From NCBI GenBank assembly GCA_017792345.1, contig CP051228.1, positions 2,742,501 through 2,806,500 on the forward strand: a stretch of 64,000 nucleotides of DNA. The letters are read 5' to 3'. Numbering within the stretch: the stretch's first letter is position 1; each line of letters begins with the position of its first letter. The position numbers and the translations under genes were made by a program. The notes beneath the pieces were generated by a model that had not been told where the DNA came from, searched no databases, and worked only from the letters and a program-made list of their open reading frames with translations. Shown here in pieces: positions 43,022 through 52,253 of this stretch. The stretch comes from Mesoflavibacter sp. (lineage in GTDB: Bacteria; Pseudomonadota; Alphaproteobacteria; UBA8366; Aestuariispiraceae).

Positions 43022-44260
43022 ATGTCCAATATCCGTTTCACGCGGGCGCTGGTTCTGTCCCAGAACTATCACCCCGAGCCGATTGGGTCAGGCCCCTATA
43101 TGACCGAACTGGCCGAACATCTGGCGGCCCATGGGATGAAAGTGGACGTGGTCACCAACCGTCCCAACTACCCGGACGGGCACGTGCCGCACGAATTCCG
43201 GGACGGCCGGAAGGATCTTGAAATCCAGCACGGGGTGACGATCCGCCGGCTGAAGCCGACGCTGATCAATGAAAGAGGCGTCGTCGGGCGACTGATCGGC
43301 GAGGGGATGTTCCTGCTTCGCGGTCTGCTGACCCTCCTGTTCGTGCCGGGGCGGCGGCGCACGGTCGTCGTCTCCCTTTGCCCGTCGATCTTTACGGTGC
43401 TGTTGGGCTGGATCGCGGCCGGCCGACGGTCGGCGCATTTCGCCATCGTGCACGACATACAATCCGGATTGGCGGCGGGTCTCAGCTTTCTGGGCGATGG
43501 GCGGCTGCTGACCTGGCTCCGGCGGTTGGAAGCGTTCGCGCTGAACCGGGCGGATGTGGTGCTGGTCCTGTCCGAACAGATGCAGGAGCAATTGCGTCGG
43601 ATCGGCGTCACAGCACGGATCGAAATCCTGCCGATCTGGATCGATACCGTAAAGGTGGCTCCCCAACCCGTGCCGCGATCGAACGAGATCATCGTTATGT
43701 ATAGCGGCAATTTCGGTCGCAAGCAGCATCTCGGCCAGGTCATCGATATGGCGGAGAGGCTGCAGCGGCAGGGCAGCGGCATCCGGATCGTGCTGCGGGG
43801 ACAGGGCGGTGAGGAGCAGACGCTGCTGCGCGCCGTGCGGGACCGGAAACTGAGCAATGTGTCCTTTGGTCCATTGGTTCCTGCCGACAATCTGGCGAAC
43901 AGCATGGCGCAGGCGGATATTCATATCGTCTCGCAGCACCCCGACATCGCCGACTTCGCGGTTCCTTCCAAGATCTACACGATCATGGCGGCCGGCCGGC
44001 CGTTCGTGGCGGCGGCGCCTGAAGCAAGCTTGCTTTGGCAGATGAGCGAAGCGTCCGATGCCTTCATATGCGTCCCATCCGGGAATGCCGATGCCTTGGC
44101 CCAGGCCATAGACAGACTTGCGCGCGATGAAGACGCACGCGCGACACTGGCGAGAAACGGGCGCGACTATGTCATGCGCCTGCATGATCGAAACCGTGTG
44201 TTGGACGGTTTCCTGGACGTCGTCGAATCGGCCGTGGAGGCTAGGCGGAATGCAGCCTGA
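43022..44260 (+). CDS. Glycosyltransferase family 4 (WcaI-like)
   Basis: This 412-residue GT-B enzyme opens with LSQNYHPEPIGSGPYMTELAE, as in WcaI of the colanic acid cluster. The nucleotide-sugar side shows MYSGNFGRKQHLGQVI and VPSKIYTIMAAGRPFVAA. WcaI adds a fucose to the lipid-linked intermediate in colanic acid, so a similar fucosyl transfer is a reasonable but unproven guess given gmd and fcl. It is 12 bp after wzc and overlaps the next gene by 11 bp. Confidence 0.88.
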   Translation: MSNIRFTRALVLSQNYHPEPIGSGPYMTELAEHLAAHGMKVDVVTNRPNYPDGHVPHEFRDGRKDLEIQHGVTIRRLKPTLINERGVVGRLIGEGMFLLRGLLTLLFVPGRRRTVVVSLCPSIFTVLLGWIAAGRRSAHFAIVHDIQSGLAAGLSFLGDGRLLTWLRRLEAFALNRADVVLVLSEQMQEQLRRIGVTARIEILPIWIDTVKVAPQPVPRSNEIIVMYSGNFGRKQHLGQVIDMAERLQRQGSGIRIVLRGQGGEEQTLLRAVRDRKLSNVSFGPLVPADNLANSMAQADIHIVSQHPDIADFAVPSKIYTIMAAGRPFVAAAPEASLLWQMSEASDAFICVPSGNADALAQAIDRLARDEDARATLARNGRDYVMRLHDRNRVLDGFLDVVESAVEARRNAA

Positions 44261-45569
44261 AATTCGGCGGGTCGTCATTTTCGAATCCGATCCCCGCGGA
44301 CATGCGCGCGAATGGTTGACCCATATTCTCCAAGCGGCCGAACGCCAAGGGCTGCGCAATCGGATGGTTCTGTTGGTCGCCAGGGAATTGGCGGATGTGC
44401 TGCCGGTGCCGCTGACCGGTGGTGCCGATGTCGTCGCGCTGTCCGATACGGAGCAAAGGCTGTGCAATACGGGGTCAGCCTTCCAACGGGGCATGGCGAA
44501 ATGGCGCGTGGTGCGACGCCTTGCCAGGCGGATCGGTGTGGACGCTGCGTTCTTCTTGTCGCTCGATCACCTTCTGGCGCCTTTGGCTCTGGGGTGTGGC
44601 CTGGGAAAGAACACCTCGGTTTCGGGGATACTGTTTCGTCCGACCGCCCATTACGATGCCTTCGAAGGCGGAACGGGTGGGGCCGGGGCCTGGTTGAAAC
44701 AGAGGATCAAGCGGGATTTCGTTGTTCGCGCGCTTGGGAACCCGGCTTTGTCGTCCTTGCTGTCGCTGGACCCTTACTTTCCCGACTATGCCCGGCGGCA
44801 CCTGCCGGGTGGCGGCAAGGTAATGCCGATCGACGATCCCGCACCGACGATGCCGGCCCTCGCGCCGGAGGCGGGAGAGACCAGAAAAACGGGACGGACC
44901 GCCTTTCTGCTGTTCGGCGAGATCACCGAACGCAAGGGGGCACTACAACTGCTCCAAGCCCTCCATCAGGCGCCGGTGAGCCTCCTTCGGCAGATCGAGA
45001 TATCCATCGCCGGCCGGATCGATTCAGGGATCGAGGAGCGGTTCTATCGGCTGCTTCGAGAACTAGAATGGGCGCGGCCCGACGCGATGGTTCATGTCGA
45101 GGATCGTTGGGCCTCCGATGCGGAACTGGCCGACCGGCTGACAAGGACGGATATCGTTCTGGCGCCCTATCAGAATTTCGTCGGTTCCAGCGGCGTGCTG
45201 ATACGTGCCGCACAATACCGGAAGCCGGTAATATGTCAGAGCTTCGGCCTGTTGGGCCAGTTGGTGCGGGATTTCGGATTGGGAATCGCAACCGATACCT
45301 CCGATCCCTCGAAACTTGCCCAGGCTTTGGAGATGGCTGCGGAGGATCGGCTGCAGGGCACAGCCTGGGTCACTCGGTTTCAGGATTTTCTCAACAACCG
45401 CGAGGCTGAGACCTTCGGAAACAGGGTTCTGGAAGCGGCATTTTCCGGAAATCACAACACGACGCTGCGCCTGTCTTCGTTGAACGCCGGTGGGTTGGTC
45501 GAGCCGGAAAAAATGGTCACAGGTGTTCCCCGGTTGGTCACACGAATGGCCGGGCGCCTTGTGAAATGA
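44250..45569 (+). CDS. Glycosyltransferase, GT-B fold (family 4-like)
   Basis: The product is 439 residues. The first half is a Rossmann-like domain beginning VVIFESDPRGHAREWLTHIL. The second half has FLLFGEITERKGALQLLQAL and YQNFVGSSGVLIRAAQYRKPVIC, which fit the donor-binding half of GT4 enzymes. The ATG at 44250 is nine bases after GGAGG and overlaps the previous stop. The sugar and acceptor are unknown. It is more divergent from family norms than the other transferases here. Confidence 0.75.
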   Translation: MQPEIRRVVIFESDPRGHAREWLTHILQAAERQGLRNRMVLLVARELADVLPVPLTGGADVVALSDTEQRLCNTGSAFQRGMAKWRVVRRLARRIGVDAAFFLSLDHLLAPLALGCGLGKNTSVSGILFRPTAHYDAFEGGTGGAGAWLKQRIKRDFVVRALGNPALSSLLSLDPYFPDYARRHLPGGGKVMPIDDPAPTMPALAPEAGETRKTGRTAFLLFGEITERKGALQLLQALHQAPVSLLRQIEISIAGRIDSGIEERFYRLLRELEWARPDAMVHVEDRWASDAELADRLTRTDIVLAPYQNFVGSSGVLIRAAQYRKPVICQSFGLLGQLVRDFGLGIATDTSDPSKLAQALEMAAEDRLQGTAWVTRFQDFLNNREAETFGNRVLEAAFSGNHNTTLRLSSLNAGGLVEPEKMVTGVPRLVTRMAGRLVK

Positions 45570-45608
45570 TGCGGACCGATAAGGAACGACATGTCATAGG
45601 AGATCCCG

Positions 45609-47096
45609 ATGCGTTACCAAGAGCGTCGCGCCGTTGTCGGCAGTGCCGTTGCGGGTGGGCTGAACAGTTCGGAACTCAGCCGAGTTAAACCGGCCCAGGA
45701 ACCGATCTCTCGAAAACAGATTGCGCGGACCCTGGCGCTGACCGATTTCGGCCTCGTGCTTACCTTGGCGCCCGTCGCTTATGCCGCGACGAGCTGGAAC
45801 GGATCGTTAACCGGTTTCTCCGCGCAATTGCCCCTGGTCCTCCTGGCCGCCGTCTTGACCGTTTCCCTGTGCGGTCAGGCCGGCATCTACGAACCGCGGA
45901 AGGTGAACCGTCCGGGCATGACGGTGCTGCGGGCAACCCTGTCCTGGGTTGCGGCGGCGCTGTCCGTTTTTGCGGTCGGGATCGTCAGCGGATCGTTGGT
46001 CTTCGGGTGGTCGCCCTGGCTTGCCGGTTGGTTCGGCGCGGTTCTGGTTTCCCTGTCCGGAACCCGCGTCGTCTTTTCGGCGCTTGCTACCCGATGGGCC
46101 CTGGAGGGGCGGTTGGGAGAACGGGTGGCGATCATCGGTGATCCCTTGATGGTCCGGCGGCTTTCGGGCCGTCTGGCACGTTCCGAGGAAGGGGCTGCCC
46201 AGATCGTCGGCTTGTACAGCGATCGGTCGGTCGGGCGTACCTCCCTCGGCGCGATCAGCGGCGATTGCGACGATCTGCTGGCCGATCTGCGGACGCAGCC
46301 CGTCAATGCGGTGATTATCGCGGTTCCGGAAGGCGAGGACGAAAGGGTCGCCGCTCTGCGTGAGCGGCTGTTGGAGGCACCGGTAGATGTTCGATTGTGC
46401 CCGGGCGGCCATGCGTTGCTGGATGGCGGCTATCCGGTCGCCGAGACGTCGGGCGTTCCGCTTATGGAGGTCGGTTTTCGCCCTCTCGCGGGCTGGCGTC
46501 GAGTGGTCAAGGAGCTCGAGGACCGCGTCATCGGATTGGTGATCACGCTCATGATTGCACCGGTCCTGCTGGGCATCGCTTTGGCGATCAAACTGGACAG
46601 CCGGGGACCGGTCTTCTTCAAACAACGCCGCACGGGCTATAACAATCAGCTGATCGAAGTCCTCAAGTTCCGCACGATGTATGTCGAGGACAACGACGCG
46701 GATGGCGTTCGACTGACGCAGCGCGACGACCCGCGCGTGACACGGGTCGGCGGGGTGCTGCGGCGCTGGAGCCTGGACGAACTGCCGCAATTCCTGAACG
46801 TGCTGCGCGGGGACATGTCGATCGTCGGTCCGCGCCCGCATGCGCTGCTGTGCAAGGCGGGGGACAAGTATTACCGCGACGCCGTGCCCGGTTATGACGC
46901 CCGTCATCGGGTCAAGCCGGGCATTACAGGTCTGGCCCAGATACGCGGCTGGCGCGGCCCGACGGAAACCGAACGGCAGATCCGCAAGCGGGTGGAATAT
47001 GACATCCGTTACATAGAGAACTGGTCGTTGTGGCTCGACCTCAAGATCATTCTCGTGACCGCATTCACGGGGTTCAAATCGGAAAATGCTTTCTGA
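45609..47096 (+). CDS. Polyprenyl glycosylphosphotransferase, initiating sugar transferase (WcaJ/ExoY-like)
   Basis: The protein is 495 residues. Four N-terminal membrane helices lie between about 40 and 165, followed by a CoA-binding-like domain starting [13 protein letters not shown]. The C-terminal catalytic domain has one re-entrant helix, then [23 protein letters not shown] and [21 protein letters not shown], the PF02397 signature. It transfers the first sugar-phosphate, most likely glucose or galactose, to undecaprenyl phosphate. Its stop overlaps the next start by 11 bp. The first sugar is inferred from WcaJ-like architecture. Confidence 0.93.
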   Translation: MRYQERRAVVGSAVAGGLNSSELSRVKPAQEPISRKQIARTLALTDFGLVLTLAPVAYAATSWNGSLTGFSAQLPLVLLAAVLTVSLCGQAGIYEPRKVNRPGMTVLRATLSWVAAALSVFAVGIVSGSLVFGWSPWLAGWFGAVLVSLSGTRVVFSALATRWALEGRLGERVAIIGDPLMVRRLSGRLARSEEGAAQIVGLYSDRSVGRTSLGAISGDCDDLLADLRTQPVNAVIIAVPEGEDERVAALRERLLEAPVDVRLCPGGHALLDGGYPVAETSGVPLMEVGFRPLAGWRRVVKELEDRVIGLVITLMIAPVLLGIALAIKLDSRGPVFFKQRRTGYNNQLIEVLKFRTMYVEDNDADGVRLTQRDDPRVTRVGGVLRRWSLDELPQFLNVLRGDMSIVGPRPHALLCKAGDKYYRDAVPGYDARHRVKPGITGLAQIRGWRGPTETERQIRKRVEYDIRYIENWSLWLDLKIILVTAFTGFKSENAF

Positions 47097-48348
47097 TCAA
47101 GAAGTGGCGACGGCCGCAGAGAGCGTCCGGGAAGTGACCCTGCACAATCTGCAACGGGTGTTGTGGATTACCTGGGTCGCGCCTTTCCCGGAACGTGACG
47201 GCCAAAGAATGTATTCCGGTCGGCTGATCGATGCGGTCGCGCGGTCGGGTGCCTCGGTTCATGTGCTTTGCCTGTCGAACGAGGACGGCGAAGGCTGGGG
47301 CTCGGCGCCGCCGGGCAACATTACCTGGCATACCGTGGATCGAGGGCGCCGTGCGCGGTGGCGTAGCCTGTTTTCCCGCCTTCCCAGCATGGCCTACCGG
47401 GCCGGCGGCCGCGAGATGAGGCGCGCGCTGACCATCATGCTGTCGGGCCGCAAGTGGGACGCCATCGTTCTCGACGGCATCTCCTCGGGCTGGGCGCTGC
47501 CGGTAATCGAAGCGGTGGTGCCCGCAAACCGCGACGCGCAGGGGAGGCCGAAGCTCATCCATGTATCGCACAACCATGAAACCTCGACCCGAAGGGCCGT
47601 GGCGAAATCCTATATCGGCAATCCCGCGATGTGGCTCGCTCTGCGGCGCGATGCCGAGAAGACGCGTCGGCTTGAACGGCGCGTCGTCGAATCCTGCGAT
47701 GTGGTCAGCGCCATTACCCAGGATGATGCGGAGCGATACCGGCGGGAACATCCGGAACGAAAGATACTGGTCCTGACCCCGGGATATGGCGGGCACCGTG
47801 TCTCGCACAGACAGATTGTCCAGGCGACGCCGCGCAACGCGATCATCGTCGGCAGTTTCGAATGGGTCGCCAAGAAGATGAATCTGAAGGCCTTTCTGGC
47901 CGCGGCCGATCGGCGTCTGGCCGATGCCGGGGTGCGCCTGACCGTGGTCGGACGCGGCGACCGAGGGTTCCTGACGGAGCTGGGTCAGAATCTGCGCTCG
48001 GTGACCATTGTCGGAGAGGTCGATGACGTGACGCCGTATCTGGAAGATGCGCGGATCGCGGTGGTGCCGGAGAAGACAGGCGGTGGGTTCAAGCTGAAAC
48101 TCCTGGACTACGTCTTTCACCGCGTACCGATATTCGCAATGGCTGGCAGCTTGGCCGGATCGCCGCTGCGGTCCGGTCGGTCGGCGATGGAATTCGCAAC
48201 TTTCGAGGAACTGGCGGACGGCATCGTGCGGGCCATCGATGATACCGATCATTTGAATGCATATCAGGACCGCGCCTTCGAAGCGTGCCGCGCAGAATTC
48301 GATTGGGAGGATCGCGGCGCGGCCTTGGTTCGGGCAATTGCCGGTTGA
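47086..48348 (+). CDS. Glycosyltransferase family 4
   Basis: This 420-residue GT-B enzyme has an N-terminal WVAPFPERDGQRMYSGRLID and an acceptor-side HVSHNHETSTRRAVAKS. The donor half has IIVGSFEWVAKKMNLKAF and VVPEKTGGGFKLKLLDYVF, where the EKTGGGFKLK stretch is the usual glutamate-containing nucleotide-sugar loop. The start overlaps the end of the priming transferase by 11 bp, and its stop overlaps the wzy start by one base. The sugar is not predictable. Confidence 0.88.
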   Translation: MLSDQEVATAAESVREVTLHNLQRVLWITWVAPFPERDGQRMYSGRLIDAVARSGASVHVLCLSNEDGEGWGSAPPGNITWHTVDRGRRARWRSLFSRLPSMAYRAGGREMRRALTIMLSGRKWDAIVLDGISSGWALPVIEAVVPANRDAQGRPKLIHVSHNHETSTRRAVAKSYIGNPAMWLALRRDAEKTRRLERRVVESCDVVSAITQDDAERYRREHPERKILVLTPGYGGHRVSHRQIVQATPRNAIIVGSFEWVAKKMNLKAFLAAADRRLADAGVRLTVVGRGDRGFLTELGQNLRSVTIVGEVDDVTPYLEDARIAVVPEKTGGGFKLKLLDYVFHRVPIFAMAGSLAGSPLRSGRSAMEFATFEELADGIVRAIDDTDHLNAYQDRAFEACRAEFDWEDRGAALVRAIAG

Positions 48349-49745
48349 TGCGCCACGCTTACGCTACATCGCATGCCTATCGTCGGGCGGCGGCCGCCCC
48401 GGACATGCTGGACGGCGTCCTGTGTCTCGTGTTTCTGGTCGGCCTTTATCTCGGCATCGCACTACCCTTGCCGGGCGGCATACCCTTGCCGTCCGTATTG
48501 GCCGGTGTTGCCGGTCTGTTACTGCTTTCCAAGAATATGGGCGAACTGCGTCCGGCCCATGTCCTGGCAGGCGGGTCGGCCTTGTCGATCGCGGTTCTGT
48601 CGATTCTGGCGTCGGGCGAGATTTCCCTGCTGGGCGAGAAGTTCAAAGGCTTCGTTCAGCTGACCTACTCGATCCTTATGGCCTTCGGCTTCTTTCTGGC
48701 CGCGCGGCACTTTTCCCGGGACGGTTTTGCCCGAATTTTTCTGGCCCTTACATTGGCGATCCTGATCGGTAGTGCGCTTGAAACCGTCATCCCGGCGGTA
48801 CGGGCCATCAGCGACGGCTTTCGTGGCGCGGTGTTCGACTCCGGCGTCTATGCGGCGGACCAACGCGATCTTTCCCTTTACGGCCGGATCCGCCCGAAAC
48901 TGTTCACGTCCGAACCGTCGTTCATCGCATTCGGCTATACGCTATTCGCATTCTGCTGGTACGTCCTGTCGCGGCAGGCGGGGAAGGTGGTGATGTATCT
49001 GACCCTGTTGGGGCTGGGCTATTTCCTGATCCGGGGGCCGATCATTCTCTTCGGGGTCGCACTGGTGCCGGTCTATGAGATCTTTTTGGCATCCCGCCGC
49101 CGAATGGCCTCCGGCCACAAGCAACTGGATGTCTGCCGTGCGGCCATAGCCGCGATCGCGACATGCCTATTGGTGGCCATCGGGGCGATTCTTGGGTGGG
49201 AGGTCCTATCGCCTCGGATCGATGGCATTCTGTCCGGCCGGGACCCCAGCTTCTTTGCGCGGATCATGGCCCCGGCGATCATTGCCGGCGACGTCCTGAC
49301 GGAGCATCCCTTCGCGGGCGTCGGGCTGACCGGCTGGGAAGCATTGGAAGCAAAGGTCGTCCATCTCTACGCCACAACCGAATATCTGGCCTATGATGTT
49401 CAGTTCGACGGCGCGTCGCAGTCGCTGACCAACTATTTCTGGGCCCTTTGGATATTCATGGGATTGTTCTGGGGCACGGCATTCGTCGTTGCCATCAGTT
49501 GCCTGTTGCGCAGCCTGGGCGTGCCGAGCCTGGCCTTCTGCTGGTCGGTTTGGATCGTTTTCGGTCAGGCGGCCGGCGGCTTCGTCTCTCCCAGGACCTG
49601 GGCCGTCATGGCCCTGGCTGCGCTGGTATCCGTCCTGCACGAAAGGCGTCAGAGGCGGCCCGGCGCGGCCCGGCCGCACCGTCTGGTGCCGATGGAGCCG
49701 CATTTCGCTTTGCCGGCACCGCAACGGGCAGGGGCTGCGCTATGA
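48348..49745 (+). CDS. wzy: Wzy-type polysaccharide polymerase
   Basis: This 465-residue integral membrane protein has about eleven hydrophobic segments and one large external loop between roughly residues 155 and 200. It resembles O-antigen polymerases and ligases in topology: EPSFIAFGYTLFAFCWY and HPFAGVGLTGW are the kind of loop motifs seen in this family. It would join repeat units on the periplasmic side. The start codon ATG is embedded in the stop of the preceding gene (TGATG). Sequence identity in this family is low, so the call rests on topology and location. Confidence 0.85.
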   Translation: MRHAYATSHAYRRAAAAPDMLDGVLCLVFLVGLYLGIALPLPGGIPLPSVLAGVAGLLLLSKNMGELRPAHVLAGGSALSIAVLSILASGEISLLGEKFKGFVQLTYSILMAFGFFLAARHFSRDGFARIFLALTLAILIGSALETVIPAVRAISDGFRGAVFDSGVYAADQRDLSLYGRIRPKLFTSEPSFIAFGYTLFAFCWYVLSRQAGKVVMYLTLLGLGYFLIRGPIILFGVALVPVYEIFLASRRRMASGHKQLDVCRAAIAAIATCLLVAIGAILGWEVLSPRIDGILSGRDPSFFARIMAPAIIAGDVLTEHPFAGVGLTGWEALEAKVVHLYATTEYLAYDVQFDGASQSLTNYFWALWIFMGLFWGTAFVVAISCLLRSLGVPSLAFCWSVWIVFGQAAGGFVSPRTWAVMALAALVSVLHERRQRRPGAARPHRLVPMEPHFALPAPQRAGAAL

Positions 49746-51010
49746 GGGTCCTTCATCTCGGAACGTCGGACATTCGCGGCGGCGCCGCCAGAGGTGCCTA
49801 CTTCCTGCATCGGAAACTGGAGGAGATCGGCATCGACTCCCGCATGCTGGTTGGCCGGAAATACAGCGACAGCGACCGGGTGATCCAATTGGAAGGGGCG
49901 TTGGCACCGATTTCGGAGCGCATCCGGGGCAAGTTGGACCAGTTGCCGCTGCGGCGTTATCGGAAGACCGGAGAATCCTTCTGGACGACCGGATGGCAGC
50001 CGCGCCGGCTGCGCCGCATCTTGGCGCAGATCCGCCCCGATATCGTGCATCTGCAATGGACCGGCGGCGGATTCCTGCCGGTCGAGGCGGTCGAGGATAT
50101 CGATGTGCCGGTCGTGTGGACGATGCGGGACATGTGGCCCTTCACCGGCGGATGCCATTACACATCCGGCTGTTCGCGTTACGCCGTCGGCTGCGGGCGT
50201 TGTCCGCAACTCCGTTCGGAAGATCCAGGCGATCTCAGCCATGGAATCGCCCGCCGTAAGGCCCGCGCGCTGCAGCGGTCCAATCTGTGGCTCGTACCGA
50301 TCAGCGATTGGCTGGCCGACCGGGCGCGCGAAAGCCGCGTACTGACCGATGGGCTCTTCGCCGAGGAGCGCATCAAGGTGATCCCGAACGGGATCGACAC
50401 CGGGCAGTTCTATCCGATCGACCGCGCTGTCGCGCGCCGCCAGATGGGACTTCCGGGTGAGGGGTGCTACATCCTGTTCAGCGCGCTGAACGCGCTCAGC
50501 GATGAGCGAAAGGGGTTCGCGCATCTGGTCGCCGCTCTGAACCAACTGCGCAGTTCCGGCGAGGGCCGCGTGCCCGAATTGCTGATTGCCGGCGACGTGC
50601 CGCCGGACCGGTTGCCGAAGTTGGATGTGCCGGTGCGCTTTCTGGGCACAATCGATGACAACGATCGCCTGCGCCTGGCCTATGCCGCAGCGGATGTGGT
50701 CGTCGCACCGTCTCTGCAGGAGGCGTTCGGCAAGGTTCATGTCGAGGCCATGGCCTGCGGCACACCGGTCGTGGCCTATGCCAGCGGCGGGCCCAAGGAG
50801 ATCGTCGTCCATCGGGAGACCGGCTATCTGGCGCGTCCGTTCGAGGAAGCCGATTTGGCGGCGGGCATCGATTGGTGCATCGATGCGGCACGGAACGGCC
50901 GGGATCTGGCCAGTGCCGCGCGCCATCGGGCCCGGGATAACTACGACACGGCCGTCATCGCGTCTCGCTACCTGAACCTCTACGAGCACATCCTGGGGAG
51001 TCAGTCATGA
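49742..51010 (+). CDS. Glycosyltransferase family 4
   Basis: The enzyme is 422 residues with an N-terminal HLGTSDIRGGAARGAYFLH and a central WTMRDMWPFTGGCHYTSGC, a run seen in colanic-acid-type WcaC and related transferases. A cysteine-rich loop (CGRCPQ) follows. The donor half has IPNGIDTGQFYP and QEAFGKVHVEAMACGTPVVA, the classical GT4 E-x7-E region. It starts in the ATGA overlap with wzy and ends in another four-base overlap with the beta-helix gene. The sugar is unknown. Confidence 0.9.
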   Translation: MRVLHLGTSDIRGGAARGAYFLHRKLEEIGIDSRMLVGRKYSDSDRVIQLEGALAPISERIRGKLDQLPLRRYRKTGESFWTTGWQPRRLRRILAQIRPDIVHLQWTGGGFLPVEAVEDIDVPVVWTMRDMWPFTGGCHYTSGCSRYAVGCGRCPQLRSEDPGDLSHGIARRKARALQRSNLWLVPISDWLADRARESRVLTDGLFAEERIKVIPNGIDTGQFYPIDRAVARRQMGLPGEGCYILFSALNALSDERKGFAHLVAALNQLRSSGEGRVPELLIAGDVPPDRLPKLDVPVRFLGTIDDNDRLRLAYAAADVVVAPSLQEAFGKVHVEAMACGTPVVAYASGGPKEIVVHRETGYLARPFEEADLAAGIDWCIDAARNGRDLASAARHRARDNYDTAVIASRYLNLYEHILGSQS

Positions 51011-52242
51011 TGCCTATCGCCCGCCGTTCCCTTTTTGCCGGCGGCGCCGCCGCTTTCGCCTTGCCTCTGAATGCCGGCCAACCGGCTGCCGCCACCCCTA
51101 TCGACGCCACTGAATTCGGCCTTGTTGGCGACGGCGTCTCGGACGAAACGGAGACACTTCTGGCGGTGCTGGAAGCCGCCTTCGACCGGGGCGGGCAGGC
51201 CCGGCTGATCCGCATTCCGGCAGGCCGGTATCGTGTCACCAGGCCGCTGTATCTCAAGACCGCGTCCCGACCGGAGGGCAATATCACCCAGCCGGCCGGT
51301 CTGTTGGCCGACGGTGCGACGATCGTCTCCGACTTTGAGGGCGATGCGCCGGTCCTCACTCTTGACGTGGAGGCGACGCTTCGGTTCGTGCGTATCGAAG
51401 GTCTGGCTGTACGGGGGAATGGCGGAGAGGGAGCGGGTATTCGCATTTCTTGTCAGAAGCGCGGCACCTATTTCTACAATTTCAGCTTCCGGGACTGCAT
51501 CGTCGAAAATTGCGGCGGGTCAGGGCTGGAACTGATCGGGAATATCTTCGAAGGACAGATCTCGAACTGCTATTTCCGGGACAATCGCAGGCACGGTGCC
51601 TATTTCGCCCATGGCGCCGAAGACACGGTCTTTTCAGCGGTGCATTGCTTCGGATGTGTTTTCGGGGGCAACGGCGGTATCGGCCTGTTGTTGAAGCACG
51701 GTGCGACGGATGTCAGCTGCTATGGCTGCTATTTCCTGCTGAACGGCAGCTTCGGCCTATCCGCAGACCACGGCATCTCGTTGCTGTCCCATTGTGGCTT
51801 CGAAAATAACCATCAGGACGCATCCCGCTTTGACGACGGGGATTACGGCATTCGTTTGTTCATCGGCGGAACATTGGTCGGCTGCACCGCGTATTCGATC
51901 TACAATCAGCACGGCCTGATACGGGCATACATTACAAACCAGCTTACCATGGTCGGTTGCCAAGGCGCCGGATCGGGAGACGCCGCGAGTGCGGGATTGG
52001 CGGATCTCGATGGCGACGACGGTACCGCGACTTTGATCGGCTGCCACGGCAAGGTTCGGTACGGCAACGGCATCGCCGTGAACAAGATCGGCCGTACCGG
52101 GCTGTCGGTCGGCGGTGACTGGGACAGTCCCAATCAGCTTCGGTTGGGCCGTTACAGGCTTTGGGTCGACAATGACGGGCAACTGCGCATGGCGAATGGG
52201 CCGCCCGACGACGACAAGGATGGGGCCCTCGTCGGTTCCTGA
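51007..52242 (+). CDS. Exported right-handed beta-helix (pectate-lyase-like) protein
   Basis: The protein is 411 residues. An N-terminal export signal with two arginines (ARRSLFAGGAAAFALPLNAG) suggests Tat or Sec export. The mature part opens with DATEFGLVGDGVSDETETLL, the PF12708 pectate-lyase-superfamily start. Repeating coils then follow (NCYFRDNRRHGAYF, GCVFGGNGGIGLLL, GCYFLLNGSFGLSA), typical of a parallel beta-helix. In a Wzy locus such proteins can cut or modify the polymer in the periplasm. Catalytic residues cannot be assigned with confidence. It is the last plus-strand gene of the block. Confidence 0.82.
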   Translation: MMPIARRSLFAGGAAAFALPLNAGQPAAATPIDATEFGLVGDGVSDETETLLAVLEAAFDRGGQARLIRIPAGRYRVTRPLYLKTASRPEGNITQPAGLLADGATIVSDFEGDAPVLTLDVEATLRFVRIEGLAVRGNGGEGAGIRISCQKRGTYFYNFSFRDCIVENCGGSGLELIGNIFEGQISNCYFRDNRRHGAYFAHGAEDTVFSAVHCFGCVFGGNGGIGLLLKHGATDVSCYGCYFLLNGSFGLSADHGISLLSHCGFENNHQDASRFDDGDYGIRLFIGGTLVGCTAYSIYNQHGLIRAYITNQLTMVGCQGAGSGDAASAGLADLDGDDGTATLIGCHGKVRYGNGIAVNKIGRTGLSVGGDWDSPNQLRLGRYRLWVDNDGQLRMANGPPDDDKDGALVGS

Positions 52243-52253
52243 TTGCGATCAGG
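52238..52253. terminator. Hairpin spanning both stop codons of convergent genes
   Basis: CCTGAT (52238-52243) pairs with ATCAGG (52248-52253) around TGCG. It contains the stop of the beta-helix gene and the stop of the convergent glycosyltransferase, which are only 6 bp apart. There is no T-tract, so its role as a terminator is uncertain. Confidence 0.35.
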
